Shown: one piece after another, positions 34,021 through 41,905 of the stretch
Numbering within the stretch: position 1 is the first letter of the stretch
Layout of the letters: every line of letters starts with the position of its first letter
Assembly (NCBI RefSeq): GCF_000473225.1
Contig: NZ_KI421509.1
Location: forward strand, 481,470-545,469
Direction of reading: 5' to 3'
DNA: 64,000 nucleotides
DNA from: Sedimentitalea nanhaiensis DSM 24252
GTDB lineage: Bacteria > Pseudomonadota > Alphaproteobacteria > Rhodobacterales > Rhodobacteraceae
Position numbers and translations under genes: made by a program
Notes under the pieces: generated by a model
The model's input: the letters and a program-made list of their open reading frames with translations, nothing else
Database searches by the model: none
What the model was told of the DNA's origin: nothing

Positions 34021-34742
34021 GATTGCAGCGGCGCTCCCAGATCGGCGGCCTCGGTTTGGGCCACAAACGCAAGGATGGCATCCAGATCCTGCAAGGTGAT
34101 CCGCATCGGGACAATGGGCGACGGGCGTTCTGGGTCAAAGGGCGGAGTCACGTCTTTGATCTGGGTAAAGGCGGCATGGGGTTTGCGCACGAAAAACTCC
34201 TGGAACCGCAGATCCCAATCGCTCAGGCTGCGCAACACCGGGAAAGACGGGGTCGAACCCAACCCCTTCATCCGGTTTTGCGGGCCGATGACATGGCAGC
34301 GTCCGCAATGGGTCAGCGACAGGCGGGCACCGCGTGCGGCATTGCCGCTGAACGTCGGCGCGCTGAGCGTTTGGACCTCGTCAAATCGTGCCGAAAACAG
34401 TTGCACACCATCGGGGGCAAAACTGTCTACGGTGGTTTTGCCGATTTCCGAGTTGAGCCAGTCGAGAAAGCGTTGTTGACGGGGGTCGTTTTGAATGCGC
34501 AGGAAATAGGTGGTACCACCGGCCTCAAACACCGGTACGCCGGGGGCGGTGTTGGCCAGCTGCATCGGTCCATCCGCATCGGGCGCGACGCGAATCCCGG
34601 TTTTGAGCGAGAAACGCGGCAGGATATGTTTCAACAACCCGGTGTCGGCCACCGCCTCTGGGGCCGCAAGCCCAAGGGCGTCCTGTGCGGCGGCGGGACT
34701 GGCATTCGACACCAGAGTGAGGCAAATGATTAATGCGCGCAT
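34014..34742 (-). CDS. Exported c-type cytochrome, FDH-linked
   Basis: A 242-residue protein with a Sec signal (MRALIICLTLVSNASPAAAQ) and a single heme motif CGRCH at about residue 145 (LSLTHCGRCHVIGPQNRMK). The first half (QNDPRQQRFLDWLNSEIG) is unusual for a small cytochrome c and is not recognised. It converges on the ferredoxin-type gene, overlapping by 7 bp, and is divergent from DUF6494. Likely a periplasmic electron carrier tied to formate oxidation, by context. Confidence 0.8.
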   Translation of the reverse strand: MRALIICLTLVSNASPAAAQDALGLAAPEAVADTGLLKHILPRFSLKTGIRVAPDADGPMQLANTAPGVPVFEAGGTTYFLRIQNDPRQQRFLDWLNSEIGKTTVDSFAPDGVQLFSARFDEVQTLSAPTFSGNAARGARLSLTHCGRCHVIGPQNRMKGLGSTPSFPVLRSLSDWDLRFQEFFVRKPHAAFTQIKDVTPPFDPERPSPIVPMRITLQDLDAILAFVAQTEAADLGAPLQSQ

Positions 34743-34806
34743 GCCACAAGCCTAGGTGGGCAATTGGCAATGCGTCAATTGGATTGAACACGAAAGGACT
34801 GACGAG

Positions 34807-35001
34807 ATGAGTGAAGATTTCAACATGTCGATGCGCAAATTTCTGAAACAGGTTGGCGTGACCAGTCAACAGGCGATCGAGGAGGCGCTGCGCACTGCGG
34901 AGGGCACGACGGGCAAGAGTTACGAGGCCAAAATGGTTCTGACCATAGACGGGCTGGATGTCGAGCACGTGGTGACCGGTACCATCAAGGCGGCTGACTA
35001 G
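34807..35001 (+). CDS. DUF6494 small protein
   Basis: A 64-residue acidic protein (MSEDFNMSMRKFLKQVGVTS, then IDGLDVEHVVTGTI) of the DUF6494 family. It precedes the Mrp-type ATPase by 3 bp and is co-transcribed with it. Function is unknown; its constant location beside Mrp and FDH-linked genes suggests a role in iron-sulfur or molybdoenzyme assembly. The upstream in-frame ATG at 34756 is not preferred; ATG 34807 follows GACGAG. Confidence 0.8.
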   Translation: MSEDFNMSMRKFLKQVGVTSQQAIEEALRTAEGTTGKSYEAKMVLTIDGLDVEHVVTGTIKAAD

Positions 35002-35004
35002 ATC

Positions 35005-36066
35005 ATGGCGGGGCGCGACGCGGTTCTGGCCGAACTGAAACAGATCACCGATCCGGCCAGCGGGCAGGACATCGTTGCCGCCGGGCTGGTGCGGGCGCTG
35101 ACGGTCGAGCACGGCGCGGTGCGTTTTGTGCTGGAGATCGATCCGGCGCGGGCGCAGGCGATGGAGCCTTTGCGCGCCGAAGCCGAGGCGCGGGTGAGTG
35201 CGCTGGAGGGCATCTCGACCGTGTCCGCCCTGATGACCGCGCATAGCCAGAAGGCACCGCCGGATCTGAAACCGGCCCGCAAAGCCGAACCGCAGGGGCC
35301 GCAACCGGTACCGGGGATCGCGCGCATCATCGCGATAGCGTCCGGCAAGGGCGGGGTGGGCAAATCCACCGTGGCGGCCAATCTGGCCTGTGCCCTGGCG
35401 GCCGAGGGACGCCGGGTCGGGCTGTTGGATGCGGATGTCTACGGCCCCAGCCAGCCGCGGATGCTGGGTGTGTCCGGACGCCCGGCCAGCCCCGATGGCA
35501 AGACCATCCTGCCGCTGCGAAACCACGGCGTCACGATGATGTCGATGGGCCTGATGACCAACGAGGATCAGGCGGTGGTCTGGCGCGGGCCGATGCTGAT
35601 GGGCGCGTTGCAGCAGATGATGATGCAGGTGCAATGGGGCGCGCTGGACGTGTTGCTCGTCGATCTGCCGCCCGGAACCGGGGATGTGCAACTGACCCTG
35701 ACGCAGAAATTTGCCGTGGACGGTGCGATCATTGTCTCGACGCCACAGGATGTTGCCTTGCTGGATGCGCGTAAGGGCATCGACATGTTCAAGCAATTGA
35801 AGACGCCGATTTTGGGCATGATCGAAAACATGTCCACCCATATCTGCAGCAACTGCGGGCATGAAGAGCATGTGTTCGGCCATGGCGGCGTTGCCTCCGA
35901 GGCCGAAAAGCTGGGCGTGCCGTTGCTGTCGGAAATCCCTTTGCATCTGGATATACGCATCGCATCGGACGGCGGGGCACCCATTGTTGTCGCCAAGCCG
36001 GATAGCGCTCAGGCCGCCGGCTTCCGTCATGTGGCGCGTAATCTGATCGCCAAAGGGCTGGCGTGA
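35005..36066 (+). CDS. apbC: Mrp/ApbC-family iron-sulfur cluster carrier ATPase
   Basis: A 353-residue P-loop ATPase of the Mrp/NBP35 family. Residues 1-95 form a MIP18/DUF59-like domain, residues ~105-350 the ATPase: deviant Walker A GKGGVGKST (about 114), LLDADVYGPSQPRMLGV, VDLPPGTGDVQLTL and the CxxC cluster motif CSNCG (ENMSTHICSNCGHEEHVFG). Family members carry or insert [4Fe-4S] clusters; here next to a cluster-rich formate dehydrogenase. It overlaps the next gene by 4 bp (GTGA). Confidence 0.92.
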   Translation: MAGRDAVLAELKQITDPASGQDIVAAGLVRALTVEHGAVRFVLEIDPARAQAMEPLRAEAEARVSALEGISTVSALMTAHSQKAPPDLKPARKAEPQGPQPVPGIARIIAIASGKGGVGKSTVAANLACALAAEGRRVGLLDADVYGPSQPRMLGVSGRPASPDGKTILPLRNHGVTMMSMGLMTNEDQAVVWRGPMLMGALQQMMMQVQWGALDVLLVDLPPGTGDVQLTLTQKFAVDGAIIVSTPQDVALLDARKGIDMFKQLKTPILGMIENMSTHICSNCGHEEHVFGHGGVASEAEKLGVPLLSEIPLHLDIRIASDGGAPIVVAKPDSAQAAGFRHVARNLIAKGLA

Positions 36067-36773
36067 CCGAGGCCCCGCGTTTTCCGCCGTTGTTGCGTGG
36101 CGTGGCAGCCGGCAGCGGAGAGGATCCGTTTGAAAAGGCCTGTGCCATGGCCGCGCTGGGTTGTGATGGCGGGACGCTGGTGTATTCGCTGATGGCCGAC
36201 CGCTTGCGCGCGGCGCTGGTCTTTGCGCCCGAGGTGCCGCTGGAGGATGCCATGGCGATGGTGCCGGTGTGCGGGGTGGGGTTTCAGAATGCCCTGGGGG
36301 CACTGGCCCCGCCCGAGGTGGCCGTTCAGTTGACCTGGGACGGGGGAATTCGCGTTAATGGTGCGGGCTGTGGATTCCTGCAGGCGCGAGCATCCAGAAG
36401 CGAAGCCCGGGCGGTGCCCGAGTGGCTGGTAGTCGGGATCGAGATTTCGTTGATGCAGACCGAAACCGATCCGGGCGCAAACCCGGATGTCACCGCATTG
36501 CATGACGAAGGCTGTGCCGATATGGGGCCAAACTACCTGTTGGAAGGATGGGCGCGGCATACGCTGGTCTGGATCAACCGGTGGGGGGATGAGGGCAATG
36601 CTTCGCTGCATGACCAGTGGATGGGATTGCTGGTGGGCGTCGGAGAGCCGATCGAACGGGCCGGGGTGCGCGGCGTGTTTCTGGGAGTTGACGAGAAATT
36701 CGGCATGTTGATCCGCGACAATGAGACCACGCATCTTGTCCCGCTTAGCAGTCTGGCGGGAGAACCGACATGA
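36063..36773 (+). CDS. Biotin/lipoate ligase-like protein with DUF4444
   Basis: A 236-residue protein resembling the alphaproteobacterial biotin/lipoate A/B ligase-like family with a C-terminal DUF4444 domain (LLVGVGEPIERAGVRGVFLGVDEKFGMLI). The catalytic lysine/biotin-binding loop of true BirA/LplA is not obvious, so the activity is unproven. Start is GTG 36063, overlapping the Mrp stop; its own end overlaps the DUF6505 start (ATGA). This tight set Mrp-DUF4444-DUF6505 beside FDH recurs in related genomes. Confidence 0.75.
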   Translation: MTEAPRFPPLLRGVAAGSGEDPFEKACAMAALGCDGGTLVYSLMADRLRAALVFAPEVPLEDAMAMVPVCGVGFQNALGALAPPEVAVQLTWDGGIRVNGAGCGFLQARASRSEARAVPEWLVVGIEISLMQTETDPGANPDVTALHDEGCADMGPNYLLEGWARHTLVWINRWGDEGNASLHDQWMGLLVGVGEPIERAGVRGVFLGVDEKFGMLIRDNETTHLVPLSSLAGEPT

Positions 36774-37249
36774 AACTGGCCCGTGCGATCCATTTCGACG
36801 AAAGCGACCGAAATGTATTTTCAAGCCCTGCGCGCACGGGCGAATGGTGCATTTCCGGCGGGTTCGAGTTTTCCAACTGGACCGACGCAGACCTGAGCGG
36901 CAAGGCACGGCAGGCCTTTGCCAATGGCTGGCTGGGGATCGAAACCTTTGGGCGCGTGACATTTGTCGCGGTGACGCGGATCGAAGAGAGCGAGGCCAGC
37001 GCACTGACGGGCGCGCTGGCGCAACATTTTGTTGATCTTTACGGTGCGCCATCTCTTGCGGAGGCCACGGGCGTTGCACGCGAGGAAATCGCCCAGATGG
37101 CGGATCTGTGCGACGCGCATGAACCCAACACCCTGATCACCGTGTCCCGTGCCTTGACCCCGTCCGGCGTGCACGAGGCGTATCGGACCATTGCCGCATC
37201 GGCGGCGGGTCTGGAACAATTTGCGATCCACGGATCGCCCGAAGGCTGA
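36770..37249 (+). CDS. DUF6505 protein
   Basis: A 159-residue soluble protein (MKLARAIHFDESDRNVFSSP, EWCISGGFEFSNW, GWLGIETFGRVTFVAVTRIEE) of the DUF6505 family, function unknown. It is translationally coupled to the DUF4444 gene upstream and is the last gene of the Mrp-led operon. Constant association with formate dehydrogenase accessory genes suggests a supporting role there. Confidence 0.78.
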   Translation: MKLARAIHFDESDRNVFSSPARTGEWCISGGFEFSNWTDADLSGKARQAFANGWLGIETFGRVTFVAVTRIEESEASALTGALAQHFVDLYGAPSLAEATGVAREEIAQMADLCDAHEPNTLITVSRALTPSGVHEAYRTIAASAAGLEQFAIHGSPEG

Positions 37250-37348
37250 GTTGATCCGGCGCTGCGCCCGAGGACGCACGACATTTACGGTTCTGCGAGC
37301 CGATTGCCGCCCGGTACCTGCTGTTCAGGGTAACTGATGTCCGGGCGA

Positions 37349-37858
37349 CTAGCCCGGCCCATCCAGCCCGAGAAAGCCGCCATATTGCCCGCGTTTGTAC
37401 ATCAGCCCGGTGCCGGGTCTGCAGGCCGCCCGTAGAACCTGTCCGACAATGATTGTGTGATCGCCTGCATCGTGCAAGTCAGAGCCGCGGCATTCAAAAC
37501 GCGCCAGACACCCCCGCAGTATTGGTATACCAGCAGCATTCTCGGTCCAGGACACCGTGTCGAAGTCATGACCAGACCGGGCGAAATGCAACGCCAGGTC
37601 CTGCTGATCATTGGCCATCACATGGATCGCGTAATTCGGCGCGGCGGCAAACGCGGCGTGGCGCAATGAGCGTTTGGCCGCGCACCACAACACTATGGGC
37701 GGGTCCAGAGATACCGATGCAAAGGAATTGGCCGTCATCGCGAGCGGACCTTGGGCGGTGCGGGTTGTGACCACCGTGACCCCGGTGCCGAAACACCCCA
37801 ACGCATCACGGTAGGCACGGTCGGTTTCGGGACCAGGGATGAAGCTGCTATCGGACAT
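37349..37858 (-). CDS. Flavin reductase-family protein
   Basis: A 169-residue FMN-binding flavin reductase-like protein (HpaC/RutF-type domain): RDALGCFGTGVTVVTTR, AMTANSFASVSLDPPIVLWC and VGQVLRAA are typical blocks. It would reduce flavin with NAD(P)H for a partner monooxygenase, which is not visible nearby. A longer open frame to 37930 exists, but ATG 37858 (MSDSSFIPGP) gives the normal family length. Convergent with DUF6505. Confidence 0.88.
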   Translation of the reverse strand: MSDSSFIPGPETDRAYRDALGCFGTGVTVVTTRTAQGPLAMTANSFASVSLDPPIVLWCAAKRSLRHAAFAAAPNYAIHVMANDQQDLALHFARSGHDFDTVSWTENAAGIPILRGCLARFECRGSDLHDAGDHTIIVGQVLRAACRPGTGLMYKRGQYGGFLGLDGPG

Positions 37859-37952
37859 GGGCCTGCGCGTCTGTTGAACTGACGCGTTGGGTGCCACGCC
37901 CGTCCGGGTTTGTCCATGGCCGGGCGTCACTGCCGGGATGTCATCGCGGTGC

Positions 37953-39365
37953 TCAGTTCAGGTCTTCCAGCAGCCGCCCGTGCCTGCGTGTCTGTGCGAT
38001 GACGTCGCCAAAGGTCCGCATGCCGCGTGCCTGCAGCATCGGCAGCATCCGACACAGGACCTCGGCCGTGGCCTGCGCGTCTCCCAATGCGGTGTGGCGC
38101 AACGCGTCAGGAATGACCACGCCGAGCCGATCGCACAATTTGTCCAGCGTGTGGGTATCCGAGGCGCCAAACAGGACGGCGGATAACAGCACCGTATCCA
38201 GGATTGGATGGTCCCAGGCCACGCCCATCGCCTGAGCATGGCGATGCAGGAACGCCATGTCGAACGGTGCGTTATGGGCGACGATCACCGCATCGCGGGC
38301 GAAATGGTGAAAGGCGCGTCCGGCCTCGGCGATCTTTGGGGCTCCGGCCACCATATGGTCGGTGATCTTGTGCACGCGGCTTGAGGCCGAAGGGATTGGA
38401 ATGCCGGGATCCACCAGCATGTCCAGCACTTCACCGGCAATGATACGACCGCGCAGAACCCGGACCGCACCGATCTGAACCACCTCGTCCTTGTGAGGCA
38501 GCAGGCCGGTGGTTTCGGTGTCAAACACCACGAAACACAAATCTGACAGGTCGCGGTCTTCGAATGCGGCATCGCCGGGCGTTTCCAGCAGATCGAAATC
38601 ATAGACCAGCGGGCGGGGGGCCTCGGGGGCGATCAGGGGCACGCCGTCATCGAGGATCAGCATATAGCTGGCCACGTCCCCCAGCGGTTTCAGCCGCACT
38701 TCGTAGCTCTGCGCGCCATCGACGCTGTCGACAGTGCAGCGGACTTCGTGGCCGGTCTTGGCGAGTTTGCGATAGGCGGCCTCGATCGCGTCGCGCTGAA
38801 GATAGTCAAACAGGGACGCATGCAGCCGAGGCGGAGCGACCTGCGACAGGATCCCGGCGGCCTGACCGTCATACAGCACGATCCGATGCGCGGGGCTGAC
38901 CAGAATGATGGCCATGGGGATCTCGGTCAACAGGGTGGTCAGGCGGTCTTTCTCTGCGGAGAGGCGCGCGGTCTCGGTGGCCACGGTTGCGGCGGTGTGC
39001 ATGGTGTTGTCGCTGAGCTGGCCCGAGACTGCCTGCACTGCCGGGGCAAGGTCGCCCAAATAGCGGGCGGCGGTCAGGTCGATGTCATCGCTGACTCCGG
39101 CATGGGCGCGCGCGCGCATCTGTGCGGCGAGGCGCTGGACCGGTTTCGCGACGTTTTCGTCGAACAGCAACCAAACGCCGACGATCATGGCCACCAGAGC
39201 GAACCCGCTCAGCAAGCCCGAAAACACGAAGGCATCCATCATTTCGGGGTTGGCGGCGCGGCGGTATCCGATCACTAACGCACCGGATGTGACCGCGACG
39301 CCGCCCACAGCCAAAAGGCAGAAGAACAGGAAGATGCGCAGACGCAGGCTGAGATGGGTGAGCAT
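37953..39365 (-). CDS. Membrane sensor / 3'-5' exonuclease (DnaQ-like) fusion
   Basis: A 470-residue protein combining a membrane sensor-like N half with a DnaQ-type exonuclease. Two transmembrane helices (about 8-31 and 43-67) are followed by a HAMP-like linker, a PAS-like segment (about 140-250; AIILVSPAHRIVLYDGQAAGIL) and the exonuclease with ExoI FDTETTGLLP (about residue 281), ExoII IVAHNAPFDMAFL and ExoIII HTALGDAQAT. It is coupled (ATGA) to a small membrane protein and belongs to the block ending at the acetate symporter and DUF294 genes. Probably a signalling-linked nuclease, not replication proofreading. Confidence 0.87.
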   Translation of the reverse strand: MLTHLSLRLRIFLFFCLLAVGGVAVTSGALVIGYRRAANPEMMDAFVFSGLLSGFALVAMIVGVWLLFDENVAKPVQRLAAQMRARAHAGVSDDIDLTAARYLGDLAPAVQAVSGQLSDNTMHTAATVATETARLSAEKDRLTTLLTEIPMAIILVSPAHRIVLYDGQAAGILSQVAPPRLHASLFDYLQRDAIEAAYRKLAKTGHEVRCTVDSVDGAQSYEVRLKPLGDVASYMLILDDGVPLIAPEAPRPLVYDFDLLETPGDAAFEDRDLSDLCFVVFDTETTGLLPHKDEVVQIGAVRVLRGRIIAGEVLDMLVDPGIPIPSASSRVHKITDHMVAGAPKIAEAGRAFHHFARDAVIVAHNAPFDMAFLHRHAQAMGVAWDHPILDTVLLSAVLFGASDTHTLDKLCDRLGVVIPDALRHTALGDAQATAEVLCRMLPMLQARGMRTFGDVIAQTRRHGRLLEDLN

Positions 39366-39886
39366 CAGGAGACCTCGCAGACCGCCATCAGGACCGGATC
39401 GTCCGCCGCCACCTGACGCCAGTCAGCATTGCTGATCTCGCCCTGGGCACCAAAATCCACCCCGTCGATCAGCGTTGCCAGGCGGGCGTCCGTACAGTCA
39501 TAGGCAACCGGCACTTTTTTCAACGGGGCCCAGCGGCCAAAAAAATACAAGTCGATCATGCGCTGGCCCGGCAAGTCGGCGTTTTTCTTCAGTGACAACT
39601 CGTCCACCGCAACAAACCGGTCCACGTAGGGCGACAGGTAAGTCCATGGCTGATAGAAGCTTTGTTTTTGAACGGTGTTTGCCACCACAACCCCTTTGGG
39701 CAGGTTGGCAGTGGTGCGTCCGTACCAGCTGTATTCCATCGATATGGTGACTGCGATCATTGTCAGACCTGCTGCGACGGGCGCGGCCCAGCGGGGCAGC
39801 CGCCCTCCGGTCAGGCGATTTACAATCATGACGACACCGGCCATGGCGATCCCGCCGAATACCGTTCCGATCAATTCCAGGAACAT
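39365..39886 (-). CDS. Hypothetical membrane protein
   Basis: A 173-residue protein with two N-terminal transmembrane helices (about residues 4-25, LIGTVFGGIAMAGVVMIVN, and 33-50) and a ~115-residue, probably periplasmic, C-terminal region (YQPWTYLSPYVDRFVAVDEL). No family recognised. Its stop overlaps the start of the sensor-exonuclease gene, so they are co-translated. It precedes the exonuclease in the acetate-linked block. Confidence 0.75.
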   Translation of the reverse strand: MFLELIGTVFGGIAMAGVVMIVNRLTGGRLPRWAAPVAAGLTMIAVTISMEYSWYGRTTANLPKGVVVANTVQKQSFYQPWTYLSPYVDRFVAVDELSLKKNADLPGQRMIDLYFFGRWAPLKKVPVAYDCTDARLATLIDGVDFGAQGEISNADWRQVAADDPVLMAVCEVS

Positions 39887-39899
39887 TCCATTTCTCCCT

Positions 39900-39930
39900 C
39901 AGGGGGCATTTCGCGCCCCTGTCTTTTTTT
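39900..39930 (+). terminator. Rho-independent terminator on the plus strand with no plus-strand gene
   Basis: CAGGGG (39900-39905) pairs with CCCCTG (39916-39921) and is followed by TCTTTTTTT on the plus strand. All nearby genes are on the minus strand, so the arrangement implies a plus-strand (antisense) transcript or a fortuitous structure. Confidence 0.5.
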
Positions 39931-39947
39931 GCTGCAAATTTCCCCGC

Positions 39948-39961
39948 CGGAGGTTCCTCCG
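39948..39961. repeat. Perfect short hairpin CGGAGG-TT-CCTCCG
   Basis: A 6-bp perfect stem with 2-nt loop just after the end of the DUF294 gene on the minus strand. It may weakly terminate that transcript or sequester a Shine-Dalgarno-like sequence. Confidence 0.35.
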
Positions 39962-39980
39962 ATTTCCGTTGGGGCAGTCA

Positions 39981-41804
39981 TCAACCGGGCATGCCGCGCC
40001 CATGACCAACGGCCGACTGCATTGTCTTTATCACGACAAAGGCATCACGCAGATGACTTCGCTCAAAGTCGGACAGATCGGATGGGGCGAGAAAATTGTC
40101 GGGTGCATCGCCGCCATTGACCCGCCGGACCTGATGCGCCAGCCGGGTTTCCGCGATCAGATCATAGGCATCCAGCAGATCCCGTCCTCCGGTGGCCGAG
40201 ATGATCCCTGCGGACGCGGCAGCTTGCAGGCGGGCGCGGGTGTTGACTTCGACCAAACAGCCCTGCAACGCATAGATCCGGCCAAGATCCACCACCGGGA
40301 CGACCCCGGTCAGTTTCAGATCCAGCGTGTTGCGGTGCTCGCCTGAACGGATCGTTGCAAAACCCCGCAGCAGCCCCAGGGGCGGCGTGTGTTTCAGCGA
40401 GTTTCCGATCATATGCGCCACGAAGATCGAATTCCGGCTGGCGGCTGCCAATGTTTCCTGTTGGAGTTGTTCAAACAACGATGTGTCCCCGCCGATGGGC
40501 CGCAGATCGAACATCACGCTGGCCAGCATCTGCGCTTCGGGATTCGGTTTGGCGATCCAGCCCTGGAAATACTGCCGCCAGATTCGCAGTGGCTGACACC
40601 AGCGCGGATTGGTGGCCATCATGTCTCCGGGACAATAGAAATAGCCGCAGGCATCCAGCCCGTCAGATACGAATTTGGCCAGTTCGGCAAAATAGGGCAT
40701 TTGATCGGCGGTCACGGCATCGTCCAGAAACAGGCAATTGTCCTGATCCGACACGCCGGTCTGCTCCTGTCGGCCCTGGCTTCCGCAGGCCAACCAGAGA
40801 TAGGGCACAGGTGGAGGTCCAAGTTTCGCTTCGGCCAGCGTCAGCAATCTGCGCGTTACTGTGTCGGCGATGTCGGTGATCAGGCGTGTGGCGATTTCGT
40901 GGCGGTTTCCCCCGGCGACCAGTTGCACCAGCAGGCGCGGAATTTCGGCGGTGACGCGGGCCATTTCCGTGGCGGTCTCGGCGCGCGCGATGGCGCTAAC
41001 CAGCTCGGCCGAGCTGACCGCCTGAAACCGGGTCAGGTCGGTCTGGGTGACGATGCCGACCAGATCGCCGCCCTGAACGATAGGGATATGACCGATGCGG
41101 TGTTCCATCATTGCATGCAGCACGTCCGAGCCGATCGCGGTCGGCGACAGGGTCAGGGGGGATCGGGTCATGACCTGTTCGACGGGTGTCGTCACAGGCA
41201 GGCCAAGGGCCAGAACCTTGCCGGTCAGGTCGCGGGTGGTGACAATCCCGACCAGGCCCGCAGCATCGGTGACACAAAGCGACGAGACCCGGTGGGGCTG
41301 CATCAGTCTTGCGGCGGTTTGCACATCGGTGGCAACCGTGCAGGTGATCGGGTTTGCGCCCATGAAGGTTTCGACCCGGCTGGTTGCCAGATCGCTGCCG
41401 CGACGCGTATCGTTGCGTCGTCGGTCAAAGAATTTTGCGACGCAGGGTTGGCCTGCCATCAGACTGTCAAACGCGGTTTTCGGCAGCATCAACAGCACGG
41501 CATCCTTGGTGGCTCTGGCCGAGGTGACAGCCAGACCATCGCGGGTCAGGCCGCGCTCGCCGAATGAGTTGCGCGGCCCCAGCAGGGATACGGGAATGCC
41601 GTTTTCATCGCTCACCTCGATTTCGCCTTCATGCACCAGATACAAACCGTCCAGCGGCTTGCCCAGCTCATAAACGGTTTCTCCGGCGGGGACAGGTTGA
41701 ACCCGGAAACGAGGCGTCAGCTGGTCCAGTACGTCAGGGTCGAGACTGTCATAGGGATGGACCGAGGTCAGAAACCGTTGCAGGTCTTGGACAGTAAGGG
41801 TCAT
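39981..41804 (-). CDS. cNMP-binding / CBS / DUF294 nucleotidyltransferase-like signalling protein
   Basis: A 607-residue modular protein: cyclic-nucleotide-binding-like domain (about 1-125, GETVYELGKPLDGLYLVHEG), two CBS domains (about 150-265, ANPITCTVATDV and EQVMTRSPLTLS), a DUF294 nucleotidyltransferase with CGSQGRQEQTGVSDQDNC (about 340-360, GlnD/GlnE-like) and DUF294 C-terminal domain. Such proteins sit next to acetate symporters in many proteobacteria and are thought to regulate them. ATG 41804 follows the symporter end by 101 bp. Confidence 0.88.
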   Translation of the reverse strand: MTLTVQDLQRFLTSVHPYDSLDPDVLDQLTPRFRVQPVPAGETVYELGKPLDGLYLVHEGEIEVSDENGIPVSLLGPRNSFGERGLTRDGLAVTSARATKDAVLLMLPKTAFDSLMAGQPCVAKFFDRRRNDTRRGSDLATSRVETFMGANPITCTVATDVQTAARLMQPHRVSSLCVTDAAGLVGIVTTRDLTGKVLALGLPVTTPVEQVMTRSPLTLSPTAIGSDVLHAMMEHRIGHIPIVQGGDLVGIVTQTDLTRFQAVSSAELVSAIARAETATEMARVTAEIPRLLVQLVAGGNRHEIATRLITDIADTVTRRLLTLAEAKLGPPPVPYLWLACGSQGRQEQTGVSDQDNCLFLDDAVTADQMPYFAELAKFVSDGLDACGYFYCPGDMMATNPRWCQPLRIWRQYFQGWIAKPNPEAQMLASVMFDLRPIGGDTSLFEQLQQETLAAASRNSIFVAHMIGNSLKHTPPLGLLRGFATIRSGEHRNTLDLKLTGVVPVVDLGRIYALQGCLVEVNTRARLQAAASAGIISATGGRDLLDAYDLIAETRLAHQVRRVNGGDAPDNFLAPSDLSDFERSHLRDAFVVIKTMQSAVGHGRGMPG

Positions 41805-41905
41805 GAGGCACCGGATGTCAGGAATGAGGCCGGCCCCGCCGGCATAGAGATGGCGGGGCCGGGGATGCGGGCGGAACCGGGGGGAGCCGCCCGCATCGTT
41901 CGATA

